Below, one piece after another: positions 50,789-60,605 of a DNA stretch of 64,000 nt. Both the position numbers and the translations under genes were made by a program. Source of the stretch: Sipunculus nudus. Taxonomy: Eukaryota; Annelida; Sipuncula; Golfingiida; Sipunculidae. The stretch spans positions 411,579 to 475,578 of the forward strand of contig CM049307.1 of assembly GCA_026874595.1 (NCBI GenBank). The letters are read 5' to 3'. Each line of letters starts with the position of its first letter. Within the stretch, counting starts at the first letter, position 1. Below the pieces are notes generated by a model, which made no database searches, was not told the origin of the DNA, and was given only the letters and a program-made list of their open reading frames with translations.

Positions 50789-52081
50789 CTAAATAATGGA
50801 CGTGTGCAACGGTGCCAACTCATGTACGTAATAGTTTTCGTTTCTCTCGTTTAGCAACAGGTTGTATGCCAGTATCAGGGAAAGGGCCACGTCATCCTGT
50901 GTATGATCGTGGGGCTTTCGGTCCGGCCGGAATTTCGACAGCTGCTCCGTGATCAAATTTCTAGCGTCCAACCCGGCATGCTCAAGTGCCGAGCTGGCGA
51001 GGCTCATTGACAAACGCACGATGCGACTGTTGAATGCACTTTGAAAGAGGGACACTAAAGTTTTTTTCTGTTTGTCCAGGAAGAAACCCGCAACCTCGGC
51101 TGTCCCGAAATCCCGCACGGATTGGAGCCCAACCGTCTTGGCATCCTTCTCTGTCCTCCTCCTGTGGGTGAATTGAAACGACAGCGACCGAACCGGCCCG
51201 GCCATTTTTTTGGCGGCGTTGTGTATGAAATGACAAATCTGCACGGCCAGGTGTTCGTTGCTATTGCTTTCCACAGCGACAACAGCAGTCTTGAAACGGG
51301 ACGAGTATGTCAGCGGGCACGCGTGCATATTCACAACACGCTGCAGCAGGCGCAAAACCGCCAGCCCAATGAAAACTTCCGCTGGTACGCTGTGTTCTAT
51401 CAAACGCACCTCGTCCAATCCGAGGACGACCGCCATGCGCCTGGTTTTGTTTGAGGGGACCCTGCGGGAAACACGACCGGACGGTGGAGCGCCAGGTGTG
51501 TAACGACACACGCAAGCTATTCCTGAAGCAGACACCGACACGTTGGTGGTGTAAGCTGGGTCCACGTACACAAACAATGTATCACCCAAACAATCGACAT
51601 TGTTGAATGTATCCAAGTCATTCAAACCGTCTTTCATTTCCTGCAGGACAGATCGTGAAAAAAGCCCAACCTCATCCCCCGAATTCTGCCCATCCGGCTG
51701 CCCGTCGCCGCGCCCCAGACTAACGCCCATATTTTCTGTTTCGTAGCTGTGAGGTTCCAACGTGTTCATAACCGTCTTTTGTACAACGTCCGTCGTGATG
51801 TGAGGCGGCAGTGACATGACGTAGTGGTGACACGCTATGGCTTCCGGCGACTCGGCAACGCGTGGGACGTCTGCAGGACAGCTGAAGCACACGCGGTAGT
51901 AAGCAACCCCTGTCCGTTCCAACTTCAGTAAGGCGCATGTATTCTCAGCCGACGTGTTCATCGAAGATGTGAGCACCAACTTGGTCCCTCTGCGGTTCAC
52001 ATAAGGCAACAGGTGTGTTAACGTTTTCACCAATCCAGCTTCGTCAACATACACGATGTCGTACGTGTGACCCCTGCCAGC
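50789..52081 (-). CDS. DNA-packaging terminase large subunit, exon 2 (Walker B and nuclease domain)
   Basis: The second exon (430 codons plus stop) of the terminase ATPase/nuclease that cuts and pumps viral DNA into capsids. Near its start is the Walker B strand YDIVYVDEAG. The C-terminal RNase H-like nuclease shows its three acidic motifs: FVYVDPAYT (Asp, DNA about 51,560-51,562), VVAVESNSNE (Glu, about 51,270) and HTQDDVALSLILAYN (Asp-Asp, about 50,892-50,896). The exon starts after a textbook acceptor (pyrimidine-rich tract and cag at 52,082-52,084), phase 0, matching the phase-0 donor of exon 1. The frame is open upstream to 52,222, but the stretch before the acceptor is not terminase-like. 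Together with exon 1 the protein would be about 814 residues. Confidence 0.9.
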   Translation of the reverse strand, partial: AGRGHTYDIVYVDEAGLVKTLTHLLPYVNRRGTKLVLTSSMNTSAENTCALLKLERTGVAYYRVCFSCPADVPRVAESPEAIACHHYVMSLPPHITTDVVQKTVMNTLEPHSYETENMGVSLGRGDGQPDGQNSGDEVGLFSRSVLQEMKDGLNDLDTFNNVDCLGDTLFVYVDPAYTTNVSVSASGIACVCRYTPGAPPSGRVSRRVPSNKTRRMAVVLGLDEVRLIEHSVPAEVFIGLAVLRLLQRVVNMHACPLTYSSRFKTAVVAVESNSNEHLAVQICHFIHNAAKKMAGPVRSLSFQFTHRRRTEKDAKTVGLQSVRDFGTAEVAGFFLDKQKKTLVSLFQSAFNSRIVRLSMSLASSALEHAGLDARNLITEQLSKFRPDRKPHDHTQDDVALSLILAYNLLLNERNENYYVHELAPLHTSII

Positions 52082-52144
52082 CTGAAACGAACGAGGAAAG
52101 AACACGTCACTGATTATAAAAAAGGCCATGGTGGCGACACAACA

Positions 52145-52151
52145 ATATAAA
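52145..52151 (+). promoter_or_regulatory. TATA box of the 52,202 gene
   Basis: The word tataaaa lies 57 bases before ATG 52,202, inside the terminase intron and on the opposite strand. Confidence 0.5.
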
Positions 52152-52201
52152 AGCACGTGAGTGCGCAGATTCATCAGACACATATTCAAAAGGGAGGGTG
52201 G

Positions 52202-52453
52202 ATGGCTCAAGGCACCGAACACACTTTAGACGAGTTAGAGGACTTGGTGAGTAGCTGGGAACAAGCACTGCTCGTGAGCACGCCACAACAGATCATAGAC
52301 CGGTTACACGAGAACTGCTTTATGGTACACGAGCATGTTCGGGATGAGGGAACGTGTGATACGAGAAGATGTGACATCGTCTTAAAAGCGTTATCCTCCC
52401 TTGTGATGTCTGCTTACTACGATATATGCACCACTCACAGTGACCGCATCTGA
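52202..52453 (+). CDS. Small acidic helical protein inside the terminase intron
   Basis: An 83-residue protein from ATG 52,202. The frame extends to 52,157 without better support, and the TATA box at 52,145-52,151 fixes this start. It is mainly helical and acidic (HTLDELEDLVSSWEQALL, QQIIDRLHENC) with four cysteines in the second half. No family is recognised. The size is similar to that of small capsid or tegument adaptor proteins, but nothing proves this. It lies just upstream of terminase exon 2 on the opposite strand. Confidence 0.6.
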   Translation: MAQGTEHTLDELEDLVSSWEQALLVSTPQQIIDRLHENCFMVHEHVRDEGTCDTRRCDIVLKALSSLVMSAYYDICTTHSDRI

Positions 52454-52559
52454 CAACAAAAACCTATCGCACCTCTGGGGTGCCAATCAGCTGAGAACAT
52501 AAATGATCAAACACATTTTAGGTATTTTATGGCAACATATATGACAGGGTACCCCACTC

Positions 52560-53667
52560 ATGAAAGCAAAAGGTAAGAGTAAAGGGAGACCCCAGAGGTA
52601 CAATCCGTGTTACTCAACGAACGCCTCGCGATGCCGTTTCAGACGTCCGCCAGACCACTACGTTTTTTTTGTTAAACACCGTTGCCAAAACAAGGTCTGC
52701 CCCGGCTTTGTTCCACTGCATCACGCACGGACGCCTCCATGCCTGTTTCAAAACAGGGGACCAGCACCCGGACAGCGGTAGCGACCCTTGCCCTGGCGTG
52801 GAGATGACGGCAGACGGTGATATGGTGTGTGTGGCATCAGGGATGCCGAGCGGAGCCAAGATATATGAAACGTGTCCGCGTGAGGACGAGTTTCCCCGGC
52901 ACGGGACAGAGAATGACGCACCGGTCATATCTACAGGTGACGGGAACGGCCAAACATGTGCGACCCATGTTTTTCAACAAGACCACATGGCGACGTACAC
53001 GTGGGAAAAACAACAGTCAGCCGACCGTGACGAACTCCTTAGTGTAGAGCCACGTCCGGAATTCGTTATGGCGGTAATAGCCCGACCCGTCACGGTGTAC
53101 AACTTTTCACTTGTTGATCAGCTCCTGTTCAGTCGATACACCGAGACTGACGCGCTTCTGCACGATTACGTGTCAAGCAAAGTGTCACACCCATCCCAAG
53201 ACGACACGAAACATGTGAAATACGAGTGTTACAAGGCCCTGTCTCGACTGTCACCCAACCTTCGTCCGTCGTACGGTGAATGCTCCCGCGCATGGTGTTC
53301 TGCAGTGGAATCTCTCACTTCGTCGGAAAAGGACTCGACAAGGGGATCCCGGACAATCGATGAATTGAAAAAATACCTCGCCACACATATGAGACATGCA
53401 GTATCAGACATGAACCGGGGCAAACAAAGGAATGCCATGTGGATCTACGACCATCCGGCGTCAACGTCCAGCCAGCTTTCAGCAGGTGTGGCTGGACAGG
53501 TCACCACGCAGGACGTCGAAGGCGGCGGCGAAGGCGGCGGGTGTAACCACATCACGTACACTGCTTATGACCCAGTGACCGGTATGAATATATCCAGGTG
53601 TCCAAAATACAGGTATTTTACGCCGATGCTACCCAAGCCCTGCATACCACATCGCCAGCGTTTATGA
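52560..53667 (+). CDS. Unknown protein, probably spliced (tiny first exon), inside the terminase intron
   Basis: The long frame (open from 52,564 to 53,667) has no ATG before 52,804, although its upstream part looks coding (THGRLHACFKTGDQHPD). A 13-base first exon at 52,560-52,572 with ATG, followed by GTAAGA donor and a 'gccgtttcag' acceptor ending at 52,642, would join exactly into that frame (phase 1), removing 70 bases and giving a protein of about 345 residues. If translation instead starts at 52,804, the product is 287 residues. The sequence is polar. Its C-terminal half has a helical domain (YECYKALSRLSPNLRP, IDELKKYLATHMRHAV), a Gly-rich linker and a basic end. No family is recognised. 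Confidence 0.55.
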
Positions 53668-53773
53668 AGCCGTCTGTGTCTATAATCCACAGTAACTCTA
53701 AGTCCCCTGTTTCCATTTTGTCAACTGTCACCGTGGAAGCTACGTGAAAACCGTTTAAGCTTACCTGAAGGCG

Positions 53774-54532
53774 TCACACAGCTAGCTCATTTAGTGTCAA
53801 ATGGGGAACATGCAAAAGCAGGTGACTCAGGACAGTAGTTCCGTCTTCAGACAACATGAAAGCTGAGTCTTCACAGCTGTTCAGGACACGGCGCGCCGTG
53901 TTGGAATGGCCGAGTGACACAGGTGTGGGTTTGCAATGGAAACGGCACGCTTCTGCCACCAGCCTCATGAAACACCCGAAAGCAGCGTATGCAGACACCA
54001 TCCAACGGTCGCGCATTGTTACAGTGCATACGTCGACCTCTCCTCTCGCAGCTCGCATATCTTCATTCGCCTTATCGATTGCATCCACCAACCGCTGTAC
54101 CTCGGAATATTTCAGGTAGTACAGGTCGCGTAAACCTTCGATCAAACACGAAAACCTCGTACAACTGATCATGAATGTATGGCTATGCGGGACCTCTTTT
54201 GACATCAGAAATCGTCTCACGAAATATACAGCCGCCAAACGGATGCAGATGTAGTTGTACAAACGCAGGCATTCTTGGTCTGCATGCAAAGCGTCAGGGA
54301 TTCCAGGACTTCCAAATAAAAAAGTGCAGATACTTTCGTCGCTGTGTAAGCTCAACGAAGGTAACAACACACTGGATAGAATCTTTCCGTCCACGTTATT
54401 GAGCGTTTCAGCCACATCAGGGACGGTGGGCGACCGTTTCTTGTCTAGCCGAAGAAAACCCGCGCCTCGTTGCAGTTCAAGCTGCCTCCTGACATCTAGT
54501 GGCATACATTCCTCCAAAGGTACCCTATCCAT
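53774..54532 (-). CDS. Unknown mainly helical protein nested in the terminase intron, same strand
   Basis: A 252-residue protein on the same strand as terminase, lying wholly inside its intron. It is predominantly helical, with hydrophobic stretches that are not long enough for membrane spans (LRLYNYICIRLAAVYFVRRFL, AYAAFGCFMRLVAEACRFHC). It ends HVPHLTLNELAV. No motif or family is recognised. It is convergent with the plus-strand gene ending at 53,667. Confidence 0.65.
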   Translation of the reverse strand: MDRVPLEECMPLDVRRQLELQRGAGFLRLDKKRSPTVPDVAETLNNVDGKILSSVLLPSLSLHSDESICTFLFGSPGIPDALHADQECLRLYNYICIRLAAVYFVRRFLMSKEVPHSHTFMISCTRFSCLIEGLRDLYYLKYSEVQRLVDAIDKANEDMRAARGEVDVCTVTMRDRWMVSAYAAFGCFMRLVAEACRFHCKPTPVSLGHSNTARRVLNSCEDSAFMLSEDGTTVLSHLLLHVPHLTLNELAV

Positions 54533-54731
54533 ATTTGGACTACTTCAGCGGAAACGTCTGCGAGACATACTCGTTACGTTTTACCGTTTAGTTGACATTA
54601 CTGAATAAGCTACCACCACCGCAAATAACATATAGTTCATTTCATGCGGTGGTAACCCGTCACCCGTTGGGGGATCCCTTAGTAAAAACCCGTTCGGGAA
54701 AGCCCCCCACCGATGAAAACCTCAAACAACC

Positions 54732-56303
54732 ATGGCTGCAAAAGACCTATGTGATCCACATACCGGACCAGCAGTGACCAGGCCATTTGAGGATTGCTAT
54801 GAACCGATATGGAGAACAGCCGCTGGAGCCCCGGCGTCCATGTTTCTGTACCTACACCACCGTCGCGTTGACGAAGTTTTTTGGATACGCTTGGTGACCC
54901 ATTACATGTCAGCCCGTGATCACAGATGGCATAACCGCTACACAGAAATCAAACCAAGGAACATGTTCTACGATACATTAGTGGGAGGCACGGTCATAGA
55001 ACTGGACATGCCACGGCCAGACCTTGTATCGTATAACAGGGAGCCCGGTTCTTCAGTGGAGCTGACAGATTGGCTGGACATCGTGTTCATTGACAACGAG
55101 AACGGTCCCACTGACACGCTGGACAGAGTTACCGTGCCTGTACATTTCATTTTGTCAAGCGTCACGTGCATGTTCAACGAGTGGCTTATCCACGCCCGTT
55201 CCTTGAAAGCGCTGGAAAAACTGCCTGGTACAGAGGAAGGTGCGCAAACCGCCGAAAGTGAAATGAGTGCCATTCCCGGAGAGACCGTGTCCGCAGCAGT
55301 GAATTTACGAAGCGTACTGAACCAGTTTTACGATGCTAATCCTGCCCCGGAAGACCAAACCACGTCTGCAGAAATGCAAGCCTTAACACCTGAACACACC
55401 TGCATGCGACTCATCTGCCATTGGGAACCGGCTGTACCTGCAACAGAGGAAGGCAGGAGGCGATCCGTGGCCGTAATGCTGTTATCTCACATGCACAATT
55501 ACGGACAGGTGTTTTCAGAACGGCAGATGGACCCGGCGAGCACGGGGACGTACAAGTGCGGGATCGAGGACAAAATCTTCCGAGTGCTGACCTCAGTTAG
55601 CCTCCCCATGCTGAGCAGAATGTTTGACCAGGTGGATGACATAAACGTCATTCTAACATGGTGCGCTAACGTTTCAATTTGTCCGGACGTGCATGATACA
55701 TTATCCCAGCAGATCGCGCTTTACGCCGGATGGTTGACAGTTCGCGACAGCTGTACAGTGCCCGGTGTGACCGATCCACTTATGAGGGCTTTTTCGCACA
55801 TGAACCCTGTGGCGTTGGTACTGATATTCAGGAGGGTGATCAGTCGCCTGAGGGGGGAATGCGGACAGGTAAAGTTGCGTTTCAATAAAGGACTTGGCGC
55901 AAGGTTGCAGTCCGCCGTTGAGTGGTATATGGACGGCCGTCGGACAAACCCAGACGTCCCTTATTACTTGCAAGTTCATTTTTATGGGGCTGGTGTGCAT
56001 AACGGAACGGTACGCTTCATGGAGCCTGTGTGGTATTTTACATTCAAAGGACCGCACGGCGGCCAACAACATTCTGACGAATGTTCCATGTGGATTAACG
56101 TGAGTGAACCAAATGACTTGGTGTTCCTCTGTCCCAACAAGCACTCGCGTTTGACACGACATTACGTTCCGGGGGGCATCCCAGTGGAATGGCGTTACCC
56201 CGGAATGATGGAAGAACTGCTGCAAAGGCTTTCGTACCCTCTGGATCTGCTGATCGAATTCATCGGTTTCACGCTGGTGGAACCTATACCTGTATTGTAT
56301 TGA
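54732..56303 (+). CDS. Unknown core-block protein (523 residues) in the terminase intron
   Basis: Starts at ATG 54,732 with an A at -3. It is a globular protein without signal peptide or membrane span. The N-terminal third includes FWIRLVTHYMSARDHRWHNRY and VIELDMPRPDLVSY. A disordered acidic stretch lies at about 165-215. The C-terminal half is aromatic-rich (VPYYLQVHFYGAGVHNGTVRF, WYFTFKGPHGG). In vertebrate herpesviruses the terminase intron carries tegument/packaging genes on the opposite strand; this gene and the next occupy the same place. The positional analogy is real, but no sequence similarity could be judged, so no name is given. Confidence 0.7.
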   Translation: MAAKDLCDPHTGPAVTRPFEDCYEPIWRTAAGAPASMFLYLHHRRVDEVFWIRLVTHYMSARDHRWHNRYTEIKPRNMFYDTLVGGTVIELDMPRPDLVSYNREPGSSVELTDWLDIVFIDNENGPTDTLDRVTVPVHFILSSVTCMFNEWLIHARSLKALEKLPGTEEGAQTAESEMSAIPGETVSAAVNLRSVLNQFYDANPAPEDQTTSAEMQALTPEHTCMRLICHWEPAVPATEEGRRRSVAVMLLSHMHNYGQVFSERQMDPASTGTYKCGIEDKIFRVLTSVSLPMLSRMFDQVDDINVILTWCANVSICPDVHDTLSQQIALYAGWLTVRDSCTVPGVTDPLMRAFSHMNPVALVLIFRRVISRLRGECGQVKLRFNKGLGARLQSAVEWYMDGRRTNPDVPYYLQVHFYGAGVHNGTVRFMEPVWYFTFKGPHGGQQHSDECSMWINVSEPNDLVFLCPNKHSRLTRHYVPGGIPVEWRYPGMMEELLQRLSYPLDLLIEFIGFTLVEPIPVLY

Positions 56304-56392
56304 AGCATGCCGGTCAGCCGGCCGACATGTATTATTTGTGTTAACGTTGTCGCTGAACTGTGGGCGGCACAGCTGCTCTGTCAGACGCCAAA

Positions 56393-57655
56393 ATGGTAGA
56401 CGTTATAGACAAATTCTCGAGGCCTTCGTTTTCGGCGCCAGGTGACGTGTTTCTGGTGACAGACGTGTCAGGTGATACGCGTATATGCAGACCCCGTTCA
56501 CAGACAGTGAACGTATTCTACGGCCTCAACTGCAAGACAGGCGCGTCATCACTATGCGTTGTGAACAAGACCCACATTTACATCTTGAGCGACCTACAGG
56601 GTAACGCAGACGAACACAGTATAGTTCCCGTAAGAATAGAACTGAACGGACGCGCACATGTGATGCCCGCCAGAGGATACCACCAGATTTGCAGATTTTG
56701 GCTCTGCGCACCGTACAGAACGGGAAACCGTGTGACCCTCCCTGAAAACACCGTAGGCAGCATACTGGGCATTACCGACAGAGAGTGTATCACCTGGCTA
56801 CAGAGTCGGACGTTGGCCAACAGCCATGTTGTGCACCCCAGTTGGCTGTTCGTTCACGGGAGGGGGAAAGGAAAGTACGCCGGATTTGCAGAGATCGATA
56901 ACATCCCTGTTTACACAAACAACACCAACCCGTCAGATGTAACCGATATAATGGCCAGAACAGGTCCGCAGTTGTTTTATCAAGCTAGCTGTAAAAGTTT
57001 TTGGACATACTTTTGTGACAACGGCGCAGCGACGGGCGCCGTACCTGCAGTGCCGCCAGCCCTAGTGAAGCATTCACTTTTCACGTCTTGCATGGGTGAA
57101 CAGTCAGAAGACGAAACGTATTCACACAACGGGTGGGGTGGCCCGCAAGCTGCCGTACAGTGTCTGTGCGCATCTCTCCAGGCGGGTTGGCGTGGCCCAA
57201 CAGAGACGCCTGTGGAGGCAGGAAACCCTAACCGCTTTGTGCGGGTGTCGTGTGTGTCACAACACAAGAACTCGGCCATGCCAGGATGGTTAGGTAACCT
57301 GTGCAACCGTGTTACAGGAGCCAGGCGTGCTGTCCCAGGGAGTACGTACACGCGTGTCAGCAGGCAGATAGCTGACGCAGAGAAGGACATGTCAAAGCAT
57401 GGCATTGATAGGATGCTAGAGGAAAGGAGTACCACATGCAAGTTCAAATTGCAGACTGCTGTACCTGAACTGTCCGATCCAAACACACCGTCGCAGTCAG
57501 AACAGAACCGTCGTGCGGGTAGCGTTTGCATTGACCTGCCGCAGAACATATGGGAACTTAAACAACTGGACGATGAATACGTGTTGTATATGTGTGCTAG
57601 CTGTGGTTTGTGGCGCGACCTGCTGAAAGGTCGCACAAATTATTTTACCATGTGA
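56393..57655 (+). CDS. Unknown core-block protein (420 residues) in the terminase intron
   Basis: Starts at ATG 56,393; the 11 codons before it contain no ATG. The N-terminal 250 residues are beta-rich (GDVFLVTDVSGDTRICRP, HIYILSDLQG, YAGFAEIDNIPVYTNNT) with several Cys and Trp residues. The middle has a Gly/Trp-rich stretch (WGGPQAAVQCLCASLQAGW). The C-terminus carries CASCGLW, a possible CxxC zinc site. It lies between the 523-residue gene and terminase exon 1, on the strand opposite to terminase. It is intact; no family is recognised. Confidence 0.7.
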   Translation: MVDVIDKFSRPSFSAPGDVFLVTDVSGDTRICRPRSQTVNVFYGLNCKTGASSLCVVNKTHIYILSDLQGNADEHSIVPVRIELNGRAHVMPARGYHQICRFWLCAPYRTGNRVTLPENTVGSILGITDRECITWLQSRTLANSHVVHPSWLFVHGRGKGKYAGFAEIDNIPVYTNNTNPSDVTDIMARTGPQLFYQASCKSFWTYFCDNGAATGAVPAVPPALVKHSLFTSCMGEQSEDETYSHNGWGGPQAAVQCLCASLQAGWRGPTETPVEAGNPNRFVRVSCVSQHKNSAMPGWLGNLCNRVTGARRAVPGSTYTRVSRQIADAEKDMSKHGIDRMLEERSTTCKFKLQTAVPELSDPNTPSQSEQNRRAGSVCIDLPQNIWELKQLDDEYVLYMCASCGLWRDLLKGRTNYFTM

Positions 57656-57904
57656 AATCAAAGTGTGTTTCATTGTAAGAACCACTGCTGTATTTACAAC
57701 AATGATTATTAAAAGTATATAACAAGCGATAACACTGGCGTGAGCATTTTTCATATGTGTAACCTCTGCCACGGACGTTCAGGTGTCATATGAAAGATAC
57801 TAATAATCATTGCACGTTATCATTCATTATTCACATCATCCCTCCCTTCCCTCACACACATCCATGCGACCCAGTGGCTTTATCCCAGCTACAGTTATAC
57901 TTAC
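57656..57904. other. 3' flank of the 420-residue gene and 5' part of the terminase intron
   Basis: The minus-strand splice donor GTAAGTAT lies at 57,897-57,904. Nothing else is recognisable. Confidence 0.55.
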
Positions 57905-59056
57905 ATTTTGATTCCCCAAGCTGAGGAAAAACATTTCCGTGTGCAACCCGTTTTCAAAATGTATCGCCAACTTCGGTTCGTACATAGGATTTTGCTGATT
58001 GACGGTCGTTCGGAAACGTTGTTTGGCTTTGGCGTCCAAATGATCGAGTATCAGCTGCATGGAGTTGACGTGTTGCACAGTATCTGCCTTTACCTTACGG
58101 CTGAGATCATGCGAACACGAAAAATATGCAAACCGCATATCAGTCGCCCGCATGCCCGCCGCCAGCGTGACCTGTGTGATGTATGTTTTGCCCATGCGCC
58201 TGGGAACGAGGGCCACGCATATATTTGACGTCCGGCTTTCGGTCATAACACGCCGGCTGTATCCTCCCGCTATGAAAAATCGTTTGATGATCCGCTGCAA
58301 CATGTGGTTGTGCTCCGGCGCACGCGCTGCGGCAGAAAAGGCGACGATATGCATAACCATGAGACCCTGAAACGGTTCAAGAACGATGTCTTTGTATTTA
58401 AAAAACAAATGTAACAAACTAAGCCAGTTGAGCACCGCTCGCGTTTCAGTGTTCTGCCACACGCTTTCATCCAAAGCCAGCCTGTCTGAGGGAGACACTG
58501 GTCGCAACCGTGAAGACATCCCGGTCACAGAGTGTTTCATCCAGTCGTGCAATTCAAACAGGGTCATGGGTATCTGTGAAGCCAGGGGAATGCAGACGTG
58601 CGCATGGTTCTGGCGAACTCCCGCTTCTGTGTTGAGCCATATGTCAGTGAAACTGCGTGATGACGGACTACGGTTATGCGAGTCAAACTCCTTGTACAAG
58701 TCGTCCGCTTTGCCATTTTGAAGCAGTTCGGCATTGCCCTGTAACCGGCAAACACCCGACCTCCAGAACAGGTAATCGTCGAACACATCATCCACCACCC
58801 AAGAGAACAGTGGGTGTCTCAAAGTGCAGTCAGGGACGTCACGCACTAAAGGGTGTTGGTTGACCTGCCATTCCCTGGGGCGGTATGCAGTGACAGGGTA
58901 AACCCGTGGCGCGGTGTTCCACGCTTCACTCTCGCGATCATTATGTGTGATGTCACGATTGCTGCCGCGAACAGCCGTCTGCCCTTCTGTCTTCTGTGAT
59001 TTTTTCCGATTTTGAACAGACCCGTAGGTTTGTCCGGTTATGCCCCTGACATCCAT
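57905..59056 (-). CDS. DNA-packaging terminase large subunit, exon 1 (Walker A domain)
   Basis: The first exon (384 codons) of the terminase ATPase. The polar N-terminus (1-60) is followed by the helical N-lobe and the P-loop VPRRMGKT (residues 284-291, DNA 58,184-58,207), whose basic-residue-containing form is the classical terminase Walker A. The next strand (FAYFSCSHDLSRKV) and the segment FENGLHTEMFFLSLGNQN lead to the exon end. It ends in a codon-complete AAT followed by GTAAGTAT, an ideal donor; the frame reads on for 22 codons and stops at 57,836, as expected for an intron. A TATA-like gatatatatg (about 59,114-59,124) lies about 60 bases before the ATG. Exon 2 lies about 5.8 kb away on the same strand. 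Confidence 0.9.
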
Positions 59057-59717
59057 GTGGACGCATCAACGTTGAATATACAATGACAGGTTATGTGTCA
59101 GTCCAATCCATGTTACATATATATCAAATAAACGTGTACACGGGTATACCATCACAAGGTCAGTTCACCGTGTAAGAAAACGGCCATACGCGACAGACAG
59201 TCTGAACTATACGCCTTTTCACCGGTGCAGTCGCACCTATTACAAAGCGCACGTGCGGTGCACTGACCTGGTTTTCTCCGTGTCTCATAAATTATCAGGG
59301 TTTACGTCAGACCTGTTTTTTTGTGCCTGAACACTCGCCGCCGTCTAGACAAAACAGGCATGTCACGGCACGTTCCCAAGGCCGACGTGCCGCAGCCCCC
59401 CCCCCCCCCCCATACATACGAGTAGTTTCGTAGCGCAACAACAACACACGTGCACATGATGGTCACGTGCACACTAGAGTGCCCTATCACTTTCGAATGC
59501 AAGTGGCAACCTGTTTGGGACACTGACCTTGGAAACGTGTCATGCCTGAACATGTTTTTGTCGAACGGTCATTGACAGAAGAGGGTCGTGTGCAACGTCG
59601 CAGAAAAACGCTGATGTAACCACACGCACTGTCCGTATAAAGGATAGTACGTGACGAGGCAGCATTGAATGCACCAGACATTCTTGTAGACGTGTTGTTC
59701 AGAATTAAGTGATCGGG
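59057..59717. promoter_or_regulatory. Divergent promoter region between terminase and the first IAP gene
   Basis: It holds the minus-strand TATA for terminase (about 59,114-59,124), a C-run (59,397-59,411), CACGTG words near 59,462, and the plus-strand TATA (tataaag, 59,636-59,642) 76 bases before ATG 59,718. Confidence 0.5.
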
Positions 59718-60605
59718 ATGGGTAAAGGAAACAGTAAATTCCGTTGGCAACAGCTGGCCGAAACGCCAGATGTGAAGGTCAAACGTATGAAGAGCGAACT
59801 GTGCCGCAGGAAAACGTTTGAAAGTTGGCCAGGAAAAGATATGATCAAACCCCGCATGATGGCTGCTTCGGGGTTTTACTACGACGACATTTCTGCCGTG
59901 ATCAACTGCGCCTTCTGTGCAGCATCTTTCACTGAGTATCCCACAGGTTTCTGTCCTATGTGGTTCCATATGTTGTACTTTGGAAACGCATGTCCCTTTA
60001 TCAACGGGAAACCGACTGACAACATCCCGGCGCCAGACAGTCTTGATCCAACGTCATTTCACACTATGGAGGCTTTGGGAATACGCAAGCACAACCCTGT
60101 CGTACCCGCCATGGGAACACTTGAGGAGAGACTTGACTCGTTCAAACCGTTACACCGCCGCTGGCCAATAGGGACTGTGCCCCCATCCGAGCAAATGGCT
60201 GAAGCAGGTTTTTTTCACCTAGGAGTAGGCGCACAGACCCGATGCTTCTGCTGCGGTAAGAAGTGCGGGGAGTTTGGACCAAACGATGACCCATGGAAAG
60301 CACACGAAAGGTTTAGCCCAAAATGTCTGTTTGTTATCCGCTGTAAGCCACGATCAGTTGCCGACCAGCAAAGACGTCCCAGCCACGGCGCACGACATGA
60401 CACATTCGATGTCGGCGGTGAAACGTTCGGCCGTGCGGAAACAGGACGCACACTGTTGTGCACCGTCTGCTTAGAAAACGAAGTGGAGGTTATCTTTTTC
60501 CCCTGCAAACATATAATCGTCTGCAACCAGTGTGCTCTGTGTTTGCTCCACTGTCCCGTGTGCCGTGAACCTATATATGGCAGTGCAAACGTGTTCATCG
60601 CTTGA
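59718..60605 (+). CDS. IAP-like protein: two BIR domains and C-terminal RING
   Basis: A 295-residue protein from ATG 59,718; the frame is open three codons earlier from a non-ATG codon. BIR1 (about 25-95) is atypical: CAFC is followed by a long spacer and H-x7-C instead of H-x6-C. BIR2 (about 135-205) is canonical: RCFCCGKKCGEFGPNDDPW..H..FSPKC. A short linker leads to a C3HC4 RING (about 245-285; CTVCLENEVEVIFFPCKH...CPVCREPI). This is the inhibitor-of-apoptosis architecture of insect-virus and malacoherpesvirus IAP-like genes. It is expected to bind death-pathway proteins and act as an E3 ubiquitin ligase in the cytoplasm. It is the first of three consecutive BIR genes. Confidence 0.85.
   Translation: MGKGNSKFRWQQLAETPDVKVKRMKSELCRRKTFESWPGKDMIKPRMMAASGFYYDDISAVINCAFCAASFTEYPTGFCPMWFHMLYFGNACPFINGKPTDNIPAPDSLDPTSFHTMEALGIRKHNPVVPAMGTLEERLDSFKPLHRRWPIGTVPPSEQMAEAGFFHLGVGAQTRCFCCGKKCGEFGPNDDPWKAHERFSPKCLFVIRCKPRSVADQQRRPSHGARHDTFDVGGETFGRAETGRTLLCTVCLENEVEVIFFPCKHIIVCNQCALCLLHCPVCREPIYGSANVFIA

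Noticed and set aside
50789-52222. Treating the 477-codon frame as a complete protein
   Set aside because: It lacks a P-loop, and the first 47 codons precede a strong splice acceptor and overlap the promoter and start of a plus-strand gene; it is an exon.
54732-57655. Naming the two large intron genes after the vertebrate herpesvirus intron genes
   Set aside because: Position matches, but no residue-level similarity could be established by eye.
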